This document shows, piece after piece, positions 52,017 through 61,929 of a DNA stretch of 64,000 nucleotides. The DNA is from Microbacterium sp. MAH-37. GTDB taxonomy: Bacteria > Actinomycetota > Actinomycetes > Actinomycetales > Microbacteriaceae. Made by a program: the position numbers and the translations under genes. The DNA is taken from positions 248,001 through 312,000 of the forward strand of contig NZ_WSEN01000006.1 of the NCBI RefSeq assembly GCF_009758255.1, read 5' to 3'. Position 1 is the stretch's first letter; every line of letters begins with the position of its first letter. Under the pieces are notes generated by a model that searched no databases, was not told the DNA's origin, and saw only the letters and a list, made by a program, of their open reading frames with translations.

Positions 52017-53725
52017 TACAGCGTAACAAATTCTTCTGCGCGGGCTTTGATGCGCCCCGACCAAGTCTGCCCGATACTTGGCACCTTTCGAAGTTCGGCC
52101 CCACCGTCATCTAACAGCACATCCTGCACTACGCGCATTTTTGTGTGTTGCTCAATTCTCTCCAGCTTCAAGGGCGGCAATCGCAAGCTTTCAAGTGGGG
52201 AGCTGAGCATTTCCCTGTATACAGATTGCTCCTGTAGCGCGGTCCCGCATTTATAGCAAAAGATCGCATCGTCGCTGATTCGCTGACTTCCACATTTAGG
52301 ACATGGAGACAGATTTAGGCGGCATCTCGAAAGGTCATCCTTGTCGAGCAGGCGCCCCACCTGGCGTCGGACGAAATCATCCGCGCTCTGGCGCTTCAGA
52401 GCGAGCCCGTAATCCTCAACCGATGGACTCTGCCCCAGAACCAACGAATTCTCCGCAATAAGCAATGAACTGTGAATTTGAACTCGCTCATACCGCTCGT
52501 TACCGCGCGACACCGGGCCAATGCGCCGAACAACACCGGCGTATTCGAGCAAAGAGACAACCTGTGTGAAGTCGCTGTCCCACGGATGCCCGACCGCAAC
52601 CCCGACATACTTTGGACCTTGCTTCGGTCGTTCCCGGTTGGTTTCCTGAATCGCCCTAAGCATACGATCTTGAAGTTGAAGTCCGACTTCGATGAAGTTA
52701 TCGTACCGCGGCAGCTTACGAGCAATCTCCTCAAAAAGTTGCCTGACCCGGACCGAGTTATCTCGGACGGCAGTGCGAACCCTTTGCACAGTTGGTGCCG
52801 CGATCGCACCTGACGCGCTCTCATCGAAATCACCGAACGCGTCGGAGAGAATATTGAGGAAGTTTCGCGGAAGGCCAAACGAAGCAAATGCCGCCATGTT
52901 GACCAATTCGGGCCGAACGTCCGGACGAAGTGCCTCTGGAATCCGAGCCTCGAAAATCGCGCGCATCGTGTTGAGATACTCAGCGGAATCGGGGCGGATC
53001 CACACCTCAATCTCTTCCGCTTCGTGGCCAACGTTGAAGAACGGACTGTATGACGTTACACCCGGGTATATTGCCGCCTTACATGCGACGACCCGAGACC
53101 TGAGTGCACGGAAGACCTCAAAGAACTCGCGCTGCTGTTGCTGCATGAATGCATGCGCCGCATCATCCATCAAGAGAACCGCCCGCGACCGCCCCGCTTG
53201 TTCGCACCACGACTCAAGTTTGGTCAATAACTCAGCAGGCGCGATTTTTGGCGGAGCCGATGTCGGTTGCTGCCCTATCGATGTCTGAAGCTCGTTGAGG
53301 TGCACTCGCCCGACGCGCGCAAGCTCTCTCAGGTCTGCCGGTGAGGCGTCTCCGAATCCTTCGTCAACGGCGACAATAATCTTGTAGACCAGCCATTGCC
53401 GGAAGTGTTCGATGGCCTGCCCTGACCGCAACATGAGCGGTTCAAGAGCCAAGTGCTGCGAAAAGTTGATATAGGCAACGACAACGTTGTCGCGGCCGCG
53501 CAGGCGATAGTAGGCGCGCTTAAGGTAGTTTGACTTTCCTGACCCTCTCGGCCCTTTGAGGAGCTTCGGTCCGGGTCCCATTAGGCGTCGAAGGACCGCC
53601 TCATCACCAGGTACCGGAGCAGTCAGACGCTCAAGCTCAGCTTCTGAAAGGTCCTCGGCCCGCAACGTGTACAGGGCTTCAATGTCCGCATCAGGGTGCA
53701 CGTTCGGAATGCTCACAACAGACAA
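52016..53725 (-). CDS. ORC/CDC6-like AAA+ ATPase with C-terminal zinc ribbon
   Basis: 569 aa. Walker A GPRGSGKS at residues 58-65, Walker B LLMDDAAH at 184-191 (Asp187, Asp188), and an arginine/sensor region SFGLPRNFLNIL at about 282-293. A winged-helix-like stretch (VVSLLEYAGVVRRIG) follows at about 390-405. A zinc ribbon has Cys475, Cys478, Cys490 and Cys493. Much lower GC than the surroundings. The order ATPase then HEPN protein with overlapping codons suggests a two-component NTPase-sensor and RNase-effector module of the type found in phage defence. I know no named system with exactly this pair. Confidence 0.82.
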   Translation of the reverse strand: MSVVSIPNVHPDADIEALYTLRAEDLSEAELERLTAPVPGDEAVLRRLMGPGPKLLKGPRGSGKSNYLKRAYYRLRGRDNVVVAYINFSQHLALEPLMLRSGQAIEHFRQWLVYKIIVAVDEGFGDASPADLRELARVGRVHLNELQTSIGQQPTSAPPKIAPAELLTKLESWCEQAGRSRAVLLMDDAAHAFMQQQQREFFEVFRALRSRVVACKAAIYPGVTSYSPFFNVGHEAEEIEVWIRPDSAEYLNTMRAIFEARIPEALRPDVRPELVNMAAFASFGLPRNFLNILSDAFGDFDESASGAIAAPTVQRVRTAVRDNSVRVRQLFEEIARKLPRYDNFIEVGLQLQDRMLRAIQETNRERPKQGPKYVGVAVGHPWDSDFTQVVSLLEYAGVVRRIGPVSRGNERYERVQIHSSLLIAENSLVLGQSPSVEDYGLALKRQSADDFVRRQVGRLLDKDDLSRCRLNLSPCPKCGSQRISDDAIFCYKCGTALQEQSVYREMLSSPLESLRLPPLKLERIEQHTKMRVVQDVLLDDGGAELRKVPSIGQTWSGRIKARAEEFVTL

Positions 53726-53741
53726 CTTACCGCGACGATCA

Positions 53742-54152
53742 AACTCTCGTCAGCCCGACGGCGATCGCCGGCGCCTGCCCCGCTTCAAGTCCGCCGATCT
53801 CGCACAGAGTCAGTCGCTCGTCGAGGTCGTCACGCAGTTGGCGGAGCGCACGGTTGTACCCGGCTAAGTCGCATTGGCATGGCTGCTCGCTCAGGAGCGC
53901 TGGATCGTTGCTATCCCTGGCACTCATCTAGCCACTCGCCTCGAAGAGAACTTCGCCGCCACCTCCGTCAGGCTGTCAGCGGATGATCTCCCCAACTTGA
54001 ACGGCCTCGCAGCACGGATTGATGTGAAAGGTGACCGCTACAACAGCCAGCACATCGCCTATGTGAACTGCAGCAATGCGAATGCGTGCTGCAAAACCGG
54101 AACCCGCCACAACCCGCACCGAAAGTATCCGCCCGAATGCCAGATCAGGTAA
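53742..54152 (+). pseudogene. aldo/keto reductase remnant (5' deleted, nonsense codon)
   Basis: The plus strand reads RLPRFKSADLAQSQSLVEVV..., a TAA at 53865-53867, then VALAWLLAQERWIVAIPGT, RLEENFAATSVRLSADDLPNL and GDRYNSQH in the same frame. This is the C-terminal third of an aldo/keto reductase, with the PIPGT cofactor motif intact as AIPGT. The stop replaces what is usually Gln in PAQVALAW, a one-base CAA to TAA change. Everything N-terminal is missing, and the homology begins within about 30 nt of the ATPase start codon. The island therefore probably truncated the gene. Confidence 0.8.
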
Positions 54153-54156
54153 CAAA

Positions 54157-55230
54157 TCAGACGTTGAAGCGGAACTCCACCACGTCGCCGTCCTGCATGA
54201 CGTAGTCCTTGCCCTCGAGACGGGCCTTGCCCTTCGCGCGGGCCTCGGCCACAGAGCCGGTGTCGACCAGGTCCTGGAACGAGATGACCTCGGCCTTGAT
54301 GAAGCCCTTCTCGAAGTCGGTGTGGATCACGCCGGCCGCCTGCGGAGCCTTGTCGCCCTTGTGGATCGTCCAGGCACGTGCCTCCTTCGGACCCGCCGTG
54401 AGGTAGGTCTGCAGGCCGAGGGTGTCGAAGCCGATGCGGGCGAGCTGGTCGAGGCCGGACTCGTCCTGACCGGTCGAGGCCAGCAGCTCCGCGGCATCCT
54501 CCGGGTCGAGGTCGATGAGCTCGGACTCGATCTTCGCGTCGAGGAAGATCGCCTGCGCGGGGGCGACGAGCTCGGCGAGCTCGGCCTTGCGCGCAGCATC
54601 CGTCAGCACGGCTTCGTCGACGTTGAAGACGAAGATGACCGGCTTCGAGGTGAGCAGGCCCAGCTCCCTGATCGGCGCGAGGTCGATGCCGCTGGTGGAC
54701 AGCAGCTGACCGCGCTCCAGCGCGTCCTTCGCGGCGGTCGCGGCCTCGAGCACCGAGGGGTCGGCCTTCTTGCCCCGCACCTCCTTCTCGAACCGCGGGG
54801 TCGCTTTCTCGAGCGTCTGCAGGTCGGCGAGCATCAGCTCGGCGTTGATGGTCTCCAGATCGCTCTTCGGGTTGATCGCCCCGTCGACGTGCACCACGTC
54901 GTCGTCGGCGAACCCGCGCACCACCTGCGCGATCGCGTCGGCCTCGCGGATGTTGGCGAGGAACTGGTTGCCCAGCCCCTCCCCCTCGCTCGCGCCGCGC
55001 ACGATGCCCGCGATGTCGACGAACGACACCGTCGCGGGCAGGATGCGCTCACTGCCGAAGATGTCCGACAGCGTGTTCAGCCGCGGATCGGGCAGGCTCA
55101 CCACGCCGACGTTCGGCTCGATCGTCGCGAACGGATAGTTCGCCGCGAGCACGTCGTTCTTGGTCAGCGCGTTGAAGAGGGTGGACTTGCCGACATTGGG
55201 CAGGCCGACGATACCGATAGTGAGAGCCAC
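54157..55230 (-). CDS. ychF: redox-regulated ATPase YchF (Obg-like)
   Basis: Universal ribosome-associated P-loop NTPase, 357 aa. G1 GLPNVGKST near residue 9, FATIEPNVGVV, DIAGIVRGASEGEGLGNQFL, and the altered G4 motif (FVFNVDE) responsible for ATP preference in this family, followed by the TGS domain (GPKEARAWTIHKGDKAPQAAGVIHTDFEKGFIKAE). GTG start with TAGAAT 8 nt upstream. Core-genome gene at the right edge of the island. Confidence 0.97.
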   Translation of the reverse strand: MALTIGIVGLPNVGKSTLFNALTKNDVLAANYPFATIEPNVGVVSLPDPRLNTLSDIFGSERILPATVSFVDIAGIVRGASEGEGLGNQFLANIREADAIAQVVRGFADDDVVHVDGAINPKSDLETINAELMLADLQTLEKATPRFEKEVRGKKADPSVLEAATAAKDALERGQLLSTSGIDLAPIRELGLLTSKPVIFVFNVDEAVLTDAARKAELAELVAPAQAIFLDAKIESELIDLDPEDAAELLASTGQDESGLDQLARIGFDTLGLQTYLTAGPKEARAWTIHKGDKAPQAAGVIHTDFEKGFIKAEVISFQDLVDTGSVAEARAKGKARLEGKDYVMQDGDVVEFRFNV

Positions 55231-55254
55231 GGGAGTCGATTCTACCGGGGGTCG

Positions 55255-55914
55255 CTACTCCAGCCGTTCCCAGTGCCCTTCCGACACCACGTCGACGTCC
55301 GCGCCGTCGACGCGGATCGCGGTCTGGTCGTCGATCGCGTACGCCGGACCGTCCATCCCCTCCGCCCACTTCCGCGCGTGGGCCAGGGTGTTCTCGGGGA
55401 AGCCCGGGTAGTCGAGGTGCGGGAAGATCGTGAAGTCCACCAGGCCGAGCGTGCGGTCGCCGGTCTCGGAGCCGTCCCAGGACACGAACTCGGGACCGAT
55501 CCGCGGCGTCATCACCATGCTGCCCGCGCTGATCCCGACCCAGACGGTCTCGGCGAGGCGCGGGAACAGGTCGAGCAGTCCCGACTTCCGGATCCAGTGC
55601 GCGAGATAGGTCGCGTCGCCGCCGTCGACGAGCAGCGCGTCGGCGCCCTCCACCCAGGGCTTCCACCGTTCCCCGGCCATCGACGGCAGCGCGGTCAGCT
55701 CGAGCAGCCCCACCGACTTCCAGCCGAGCGCGGTCATCGAACCGGGGCCCGCGATGCATCGCAGAGTCAGCTCCGGCCCGCACATCGGATGCCCGTACTG
55801 CGCCGTCGGGATGTACAGCGCCGTCGACTCCTCGATCGGCTTCCCGAGCATCTCGACCAGAGCCGCACGGATGCTCGGATTGGTGACCCCGCCCGAGGTC
55901 AGCAGGAGCTTCAT
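55255..55914 (-). CDS. peptidase E/S51-like protein
   Basis: 219 aa. The nucleophile elbow WVGISAGSMVM supplies the Ser of the S51 catalytic triad. LLVDGGDATYLAHWIRKSGL and FTIFPHLDYPGFPENT give the rest of the family pattern. Members cleave dipeptides starting with aspartate or act in cyanophycin turnover. No cyanophycin genes are nearby. It lies 24 nt from the ychF start on the same strand. Confidence 0.88.
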   Translation of the reverse strand: MKLLLTSGGVTNPSIRAALVEMLGKPIEESTALYIPTAQYGHPMCGPELTLRCIAGPGSMTALGWKSVGLLELTALPSMAGERWKPWVEGADALLVDGGDATYLAHWIRKSGLLDLFPRLAETVWVGISAGSMVMTPRIGPEFVSWDGSETGDRTLGLVDFTIFPHLDYPGFPENTLAHARKWAEGMDGPAYAIDDQTAIRVDGADVDVVSEGHWERLE

Positions 55915-55927
55915 CGCCCGCGCCGGT

Positions 55928-56671
55928 TCAGCCGCGCACCGCGCGGAAGGCCGCGGTGACGTACGGCAGATCGATCGTGCGATCGCCGACGACGCCCAGT
56001 TCGTCGAACAGGTCGTGCATGCCCCGCTCGATGCTCGCCTTCTTCTCCTCCGATGCGGTGATGATGTAGCTGCGCGATCGCGCCATGTGCAGCAACTGCT
56101 CGCGGGTCATGGTGCGCGTCCATTCCCATCGCCGCGACTCGACGCCCGCGAACGGCGCGGCGATGGTGGGGCCGTCGCCCGAGATCATCTCCTCCGCGGG
56201 ACTGCCGCTCATGATCAGCGTGAGCCTGCGCACCCAGTCATAACGCTCGTCACGCACGTTCCAGATCAGTCCGAGCACGCCTCCCGGTCGCACGACCCGG
56301 CCGATCTCGGCGGAAGCCGGCACCGGATCGACCCAGTGCCAGGCCTGCCCCAGCACAACCGCGTCCACCGACGCATCCGGCAGCGGCAGAGACTCGGCCG
56401 TGCCCACGAAGGTCGGCACCTGCGGCGACTGCACGTGCAGAGCCGCCAGCATCTCGGCATCCGGGTCGACGGCGACCACCTCGCCCTCGGCCGCCTCGGC
56501 GAGCACGCGCGTGAGCTTCCCCGTCCCGGCGCCCACGTCGGCGACCCGGCGTCCGCCCTCGGGCAGTCGCTCGAGCATCCAGGCGACCGCTTCGAACGGG
56601 TAATCCGGGCGCCCCGCCTCATAGCTGCTCGCCGCCGTCCCGAATGAAGTCGCACGCTCGCTCATGCTCAT
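55928..56671 (-). CDS. class I SAM-dependent methyltransferase
   Basis: 247 aa. Motif I VADVGAGTGKLTRVLAE (residues about 43-59), acidic VVAVDPDAEML, GTAESLPLPDASVDAVVLGQAWHWVDP typical of the UbiE/YcgJ type, and RVVRPGGVLGLIWN. TAGGCT (56683 to 56678) lies 6 nt before the ATG (leaderless). Substrate unknown. 13 nt upstream of the peptidase E-like gene, so possibly co-transcribed. Confidence 0.92.
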   Translation of the reverse strand: MSMSERATSFGTAASSYEAGRPDYPFEAVAWMLERLPEGGRRVADVGAGTGKLTRVLAEAAEGEVVAVDPDAEMLAALHVQSPQVPTFVGTAESLPLPDASVDAVVLGQAWHWVDPVPASAEIGRVVRPGGVLGLIWNVRDERYDWVRRLTLIMSGSPAEEMISGDGPTIAAPFAGVESRRWEWTRTMTREQLLHMARSRSYIITASEEKKASIERGMHDLFDELGVVGDRTIDLPYVTAAFRAVRG

Positions 56672-56730
56672 GTCGTCAGCCTACGGCGCGCCTCGGACGC
56701 ACGCGAGAGGCGGGAGGAGAGAGTGAACAC

Positions 56731-57324
56731 GTGGCTCTGGACTTCACTGCGATCGACTTCGAAACGGCGAACTCCAGCCCGGCCTCCCCCTGCCAGGTGG
56801 GCCTCGTCCGGGTCCGCGGCGGCGAGGTCGTCGCCCAGACCGGATGGCTGATCCGCCCGCCCGCGGGCTACGACGACTTCCAGGAGTGGAACGTCCGCAT
56901 CCACGGCATCCGCCCCGAGGACGTCGTCGGCGCCCCCACCTGGGAGGCGCAGATCGACCGCCTGCACGCGTTCGCGGGCGGCGACGTGCTCGTCGCGCAC
57001 AACGCCGGCTTCGATCTGAACGTGCTGCGCCGCTCCTGCCAGGCCACGGGCCTGGACGCGCCGCACTACCGGTCGCTGTGCTCACTCGCCGTGGCGCGCA
57101 AGACCTACGAGCTCGAGTCGTACCGGCTGCCGAAGGCCGCCGAGGCGGCCGGGTTCGGCGAGTTCCCGCACCACGACGCGCTGGCGGATGCCCGGGCCTG
57201 CGCCCAGATCGTCATCGACGCCGCCCGCCGCGCCGGGGCTGTCGACGTCGACGCGCTCTCCGCGGCACTGAGCGTGCCGGTGGTGGAGTTCGCTCCCCTG
57301 CTCGCGGAGCGCGCCGCGGCCTGA
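56731..57324 (+). CDS. DEDDh 3'-5' exonuclease (DnaQ-like)
   Basis: 197 aa. ExoI motif AIDFETANSSPASPCQVGLV, ExoII LVAHNAGFDLNVLRRSC and ExoIII region HHDALADARACAQIV carry the D-E-D-H-D residues of the DnaQ superfamily. HGIRPEDVVGAPTW is typical of the stand-alone epsilon-like family. GTG start after GGAGGAGAGAG. Possible role in repair or RNA trimming. Confidence 0.92.
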   Translation: MALDFTAIDFETANSSPASPCQVGLVRVRGGEVVAQTGWLIRPPAGYDDFQEWNVRIHGIRPEDVVGAPTWEAQIDRLHAFAGGDVLVAHNAGFDLNVLRRSCQATGLDAPHYRSLCSLAVARKTYELESYRLPKAAEAAGFGEFPHHDALADARACAQIVIDAARRAGAVDVDALSAALSVPVVEFAPLLAERAAA

Positions 57325-57403
57325 GCGCGGTCGCGGGCGCTGCGGCGCGCCGGAAGAGCGCTCCACGGGAGGCGATGTCGGTGGGCGGCGGCATCATGGG
57401 GGC

Positions 57404-58672
57404 ATGGATGCTTCAGCTGTCGCCCTCGCGCTGGTCGCGCTGATCGTCGGCGCCGCCGGCGGGTGGTTCATCGCGCGCTCCCGATCGGCCACCGCGCTCG
57501 CCCGTGCAGAGGCCGAGGTCGCCGCATTGCGCGATGACCGCGATCGGCAGTACGACCTCTACCGCGACGCCGTCGAGCACTCGCGCGCCGAGCAGCAGGC
57601 GGCCGCCGAGCGTGCAGAGCGCGAGAACGCGGTCCTGACCGCGATCGCGCCCGTGCGCGAGAGCCTGCACCGCATGCAGCAGACCGTCACCGCTCTGGAA
57701 CAGGACCGCCAGGTCCAGTTCGGCACGATCAGCGAGCAGCTGCGTCTCGCGCAGGAGTCGGATGAGGCGCTGCGCGCGACCACGGAGTCACTCGCCGGTG
57801 CCCTGCGCTCGACGGCGACGCGCGGCGTGTGGGGCGAGGCGCAGCTGCGCCGCGTCGTCGAGGCCGCGGGACTCACCCGCCACGTCGACTTCGACCTGCA
57901 GACCACGATCTCGTCCGACCGCGGTCAGGGCCGCCCCGACATGGTCATCCGTCTCGCCGGCGGCGCCTCGATCGCCGTCGACGCCAAGGTGCCGCTCGAT
58001 GCCTACCTCGAGGCGAGTGCGCTCGGCCTGAACGCCGACGAGGGAACCCGGCGCGCGCTCATGCAGAAGCACGTGAAGGCGCTCCGCGCCCACATCGACG
58101 CGTTGGCGAAGAAGGCCTACTGGTCGGGACTCGAAGCCGGCCCCGAGTTCGTGATCTGCTTCCTGCCCAGCGAGTCGCTGCTCGCCGCTGCCATCGACGA
58201 GGATCCGACGCTGCTCGAGCACGCGTTCGGCAAGCGGATCGCCCTCGCCTCGCCTGTCAACCTGTGGGCGGTGCTGAAGACCGTCGCCTACACCTGGTCG
58301 CAGCAGGAGGTCTCCGACGAGGCTCGCAGCCTGCTGAACCTCGGAACCCAGCTCTACGACCGCCTCGGCACTCTCGCAGGGCATGCCGATGACCTGCGCC
58401 GCGCTCTGGAGCGCACGATCGACAGCTACAACAAGTTCGCGGGTTCGCTGGAGAGCCGGGTGCTGGTCACCGCCCGCCGCTTCCCGGGTGTCGACCAATC
58501 GGCGCTCGGTGCGCCGGCTCAGCCCGTACTGACCCCCGTGCGACGGTTCACCGCGGAGGAGCTGCTCGAGAGCGCGGAAGGCACGCACGAGAGCGACTCA
58601 GACGCCTCAAGCGAGACGATGTTCTCCGACATCGGCGAGCTGCGCGCCCGCCTCGGTCACGACGAAGCCTGA
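57404..58672 (+). CDS. rmuC: DNA recombination protein RmuC homologue
   Basis: 422 aa. An N-terminal membrane anchor (VALALVALIVGAAGGWFIA) and a coiled coil (residues about 30-120) lead into the nuclease-fold core with GVWGEAQLRRVVEAAGL, GGASIAVDAKVPLDAYLEA and GPEFVICFLPSESLLAAAI. In E. coli RmuC limits inversions at short inverted repeats. CATCAT then 6 nt before the ATG fits a leaderless start. Confidence 0.94.
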   Translation: MDASAVALALVALIVGAAGGWFIARSRSATALARAEAEVAALRDDRDRQYDLYRDAVEHSRAEQQAAAERAERENAVLTAIAPVRESLHRMQQTVTALEQDRQVQFGTISEQLRLAQESDEALRATTESLAGALRSTATRGVWGEAQLRRVVEAAGLTRHVDFDLQTTISSDRGQGRPDMVIRLAGGASIAVDAKVPLDAYLEASALGLNADEGTRRALMQKHVKALRAHIDALAKKAYWSGLEAGPEFVICFLPSESLLAAAIDEDPTLLEHAFGKRIALASPVNLWAVLKTVAYTWSQQEVSDEARSLLNLGTQLYDRLGTLAGHADDLRRALERTIDSYNKFAGSLESRVLVTARRFPGVDQSALGAPAQPVLTPVRRFTAEELLESAEGTHESDSDASSETMFSDIGELRARLGHDEA

Positions 58673-58688
58673 CCAGGGCCGGCGTGGG

Positions 58689-58982
58689 TCAGGCGCCGCC
58701 CGGCACCCACCACAGCAGGGCGCACACGATGCCGGAGCTGGCGAAGAAGGCCCCGATCATCCACCAGACGCTGACCTCGTGCCCCTCGTCGCGCCGCTTG
58801 CGGAACAGGACGTCCGCGCGACGGGCCGGATCGACCACAGCGGCCTGAGCGCCGGGAGCCGGCGTGGACAGCTTCACGACCGTGCCCTCCGGCAGGTCGC
58901 TGACGCGCAGGATACGGCCGGTCTCGGTGGTGACGTGCGCCTCAGGGACGGCCTTGCCGGCCTGGTCCTTCTGCGATGTCAT
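58689..58982 (-). CDS. small single-pass membrane protein
   Basis: 97 aa with one C-terminal helix (WWMIGAFFASSGIVCALLWWV) and a soluble N-terminus containing GRILRVSDLPEGTVVKLSTPAPG. GAGGAGGA lies 7 nt before the ATG. Conserved-looking but unassigned. Convergent with rmuC, 16 nt apart. Confidence 0.72.
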   Translation of the reverse strand: MTSQKDQAGKAVPEAHVTTETGRILRVSDLPEGTVVKLSTPAPGAQAAVVDPARRADVLFRKRRDEGHEVSVWWMIGAFFASSGIVCALLWWVPGGA

Positions 58983-59081
58983 CGTGCGTCCTCCTCGTTC
59001 CGACCGCGAAAGCGCGATCACGACCTGCCCATTCTGCCAGCAGCACCTGGAAAAGTGCGTACTGAGGGCCGTGTCAGAGGT

Positions 59082-60068
59082 TCAGAGCCACTTCGAGACG
59101 AGGTGCTCCGACGAGATGCGCCGCAGCGTTCCGGACGCGCCGCGCAGTACGACGCTCTCGGTGTAGACGTACCCGCCCTCGCGGCGCACACCCGAGACCA
59201 GCTGCCCGTCGGTGACGCCCGTCGCCACGAAGAGGGTGTTGTTGCCCTTGACCAGATCGTCGGCCTCGTACACCTTGTCCATGTCGAGGCCGGCGTCGAT
59301 GCCGCGCTGTCGCTCGTCGTCGTCGCGGGGCCAGAGCCGGCCCTGGATGTGGCCGCCGAGCGCCTTGATGGCGCAGGCCGTGACGATGCCCTCCGGGCTG
59401 CCGCCCACGCCGATGCACATGTCGGTGCGGGCGTTGTGCCGTGCCGCGTTGATGCCGCCGGCGACGTCGCCGTCGCTCATCAGTCGCGTCCCGGCACCGG
59501 CCTCGCGGATCTCAGCGATGAGCTGCTCGTGTCGCGGGCGGTTCAGCACCGAGACCACGATCTCGTCGACGGGCTTGTCCATGGCGGCGGCCAGACGGCG
59601 GATGTTCTCGCCGACGGGGAGCCGGATGTCCACGACGCCGACACCGGCAGGGCCGGTGACGAGCTTGTCCATGTAGAACACGCTGGACGCATCGAGCATG
59701 GTGCCGCGGTCCGAGACGGCGATCACCGAGAGCGCGTTCTGGCGCCCCGCGGCGGTCAGCGATGTGCCGTCGATCGGGTCGACGGCGATGTCGCACTCCG
59801 GTCCACTGCCGGTGCCGACGGTCTCGCCGTTGAAGAGCATCGGGGCGTTGTCCTTCTCGCCCTCACCGATCACGACGCGACCCTGGAAGTGCACCGTGCC
59901 GAGGAAGGCGCGCATCGCGTCAACGGCCGCGCCGTCCGCAGCCTCCTTGTCACCGCGTCCGATGAACGGCACCGCGCGGATCGACGCGGCCTCCGTGGCG
60001 CGCACCAGTTCGAGTGCGAGGTTGCGGTCGGGACGAAGGGGGCTGAGATCAGCAGTGAGGCTCACCAT
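59082..60068 (-). CDS. glpX: class II fructose-1,6-bisphosphatase GlpX
   Basis: Gluconeogenic phosphatase, 328 aa. Metal and substrate motifs are GRGDKEAADGAAVDAMR, VIGEGEKDNAPML, IAVDPIDGTSLTAAG and VGGSPEGIVTACAIKALGG. The ATG at 60068 is preceded by TATGCT and 7 nt (leaderless), so the ATG at 60080 is rejected. Divergent from fba, pairing two consecutive fructose-1,6-bisphosphate steps. Confidence 0.97.
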   Translation of the reverse strand: MVSLTADLSPLRPDRNLALELVRATEAASIRAVPFIGRGDKEAADGAAVDAMRAFLGTVHFQGRVVIGEGEKDNAPMLFNGETVGTGSGPECDIAVDPIDGTSLTAAGRQNALSVIAVSDRGTMLDASSVFYMDKLVTGPAGVGVVDIRLPVGENIRRLAAAMDKPVDEIVVSVLNRPRHEQLIAEIREAGAGTRLMSDGDVAGGINAARHNARTDMCIGVGGSPEGIVTACAIKALGGHIQGRLWPRDDDERQRGIDAGLDMDKVYEADDLVKGNNTLFVATGVTDGQLVSGVRREGGYVYTESVVLRGASGTLRRISSEHLVSKWL

Positions 60069-60252
60069 GCCGGTCAGCATAACCAGCGAGGAGGGGATAA
60101 TCGGCGAGTTTCACGCTCTCACGAGCGAAGGAAATACCGTTCTTAACATCAGTGAAGAGCGTGACGATTTCCGAGCGCTTCACAGGGAAAGCATCCGCGC
60201 TCCTCCCCGGCTAAAGTGAGGCTGAAACCGCTCATCGATCGCAGGAGTTTTC
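60069..60252. promoter_or_regulatory. glpX-fba divergent promoter region
   Basis: Contains the glpX -10 TATGCT (60081 to 60076) and a TAAAGT -10 candidate for fba (60212-60217), about 36 nt before the fba ATG. No clear -35 or palindromic operator was seen. Confidence 0.45.
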
Positions 60253-61281
<1,029 letters not shown>

Positions 61282-61291
61282 CGATCCCAAT

Positions 61292-61314
61292 GGGTCGCTG
61301 AGCCTGTCGAAGCG
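61292..61314. repeat. GCTGAGCCTGTCGAAG dispersed intergenic motif
   Basis: The motif CGCTGAGCCTGTCGAAGCG lies between fba and its terminator. As general knowledge, this sequence (CTTCGACAGGCTCAG on the other strand) recurs between genes in many high-GC bacteria, often in pairs. Only one copy is in this window. Confidence 0.5.
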
Positions 61315-61320
61315 AACACG

Positions 61321-61350
61321 GATGCCCCGGACCGCACGGTCCGGGGCATC
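61321..61350 (+). terminator. fba terminator hairpin
   Basis: Perfect 14-nt arms GATGCCCCGGACCG (61321-61334) and CGGTCCGGGGCATC (61337-61350) with a 2-nt loop, between convergent genes. No U-run. Confidence 0.75.
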
Positions 61351-61363
61351 CGTCGTTCCAGGC

Positions 61364-61885
61364 TCAGCCGCGGATCAGCGTCCCGTCGGCCTTCAGCACC
61401 CACCAGATGCCGCCGACGCCCTGCCCGTTCACGTCACCGGCGGCCGAGTCGCCGGCGAAGGTGTACAGCGGCCAGCCGTCCAGCGTGACCTGGTGCTTGC
61501 CGTCGGGGGTGTCGATCGTGCCGACCTCGCCAGTGACGCCGTCGACCTTGGGCGTCGCCCCGTCCGACAGGATCGGCGGCCACTTCGCCAGGCACTCGCC
61601 GGTGCAGGCACTGGTGTCGGCGCCCTGCGTGTCCTTGTCGTACATGTACGCCGTCATCCCGTCACCGGTCACGACCACATCGCCGAGCGACGTGCTCGCC
61701 ACACCGAGGGCGGTGCCCGAGGACGATTCCGACCCGCCGCCGGTCCCGTAACCGTCGTCCGTGTACGACCCGTCGCCGGATGAGCTCGTCGGTGCGGCCG
61801 AGTCCGGCGACTCGGCGGGGCCGCCGGAGCAGCCGGCCAGCAGGAGTGCGAGGGCGATGCCGCCGATCGCCAGAACCTTGCGCAT
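61364..61885 (-). CDS. lipoprotein with secreted-repeat (Lipoprotein_15/COG4315-type) domain
   Basis: 173 aa. The signal MRKVLAIGGIALALLLAGC has its lipobox Cys at 19, followed by a Ser/Gly/Asp-rich linker. Two repeat halves follow, with MTAYMYDKDTQGADTSACTGECLAKWPPIL and, later, HQVTLDGWPLYTFAGDSAAGDVNGQGVGGIWWVL, the pattern of the secreted repeat family. Outer-face function unknown. An ECF-type promoter identical in spacing to that of the neighbouring sigma gene lies 45-70 nt upstream. Confidence 0.92.
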   Translation of the reverse strand: MRKVLAIGGIALALLLAGCSGGPAESPDSAAPTSSSGDGSYTDDGYGTGGGSESSSGTALGVASTSLGDVVVTGDGMTAYMYDKDTQGADTSACTGECLAKWPPILSDGATPKVDGVTGEVGTIDTPDGKHQVTLDGWPLYTFAGDSAAGDVNGQGVGGIWWVLKADGTLIRG

Positions 61886-61929
61886 GATGTCGTCCCTTCG
61901 TCCGGCCTCGGCGAGGCCTCTCCTCGGGA

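Noticed and set aside
52014..52064. Start of the HEPN protein at 52064
   Set aside because: It would lie inside the ATPase gene. The ATG at 52016 overlaps the ATPase stop (TAATG) in the usual coupled arrangement.
50206..54156. Integrase, transposase or tRNA-linked prophage origin of the island
   Set aside because: No integrase, transposase, tRNA or att-like repeat could be recognised in or beside the segment.
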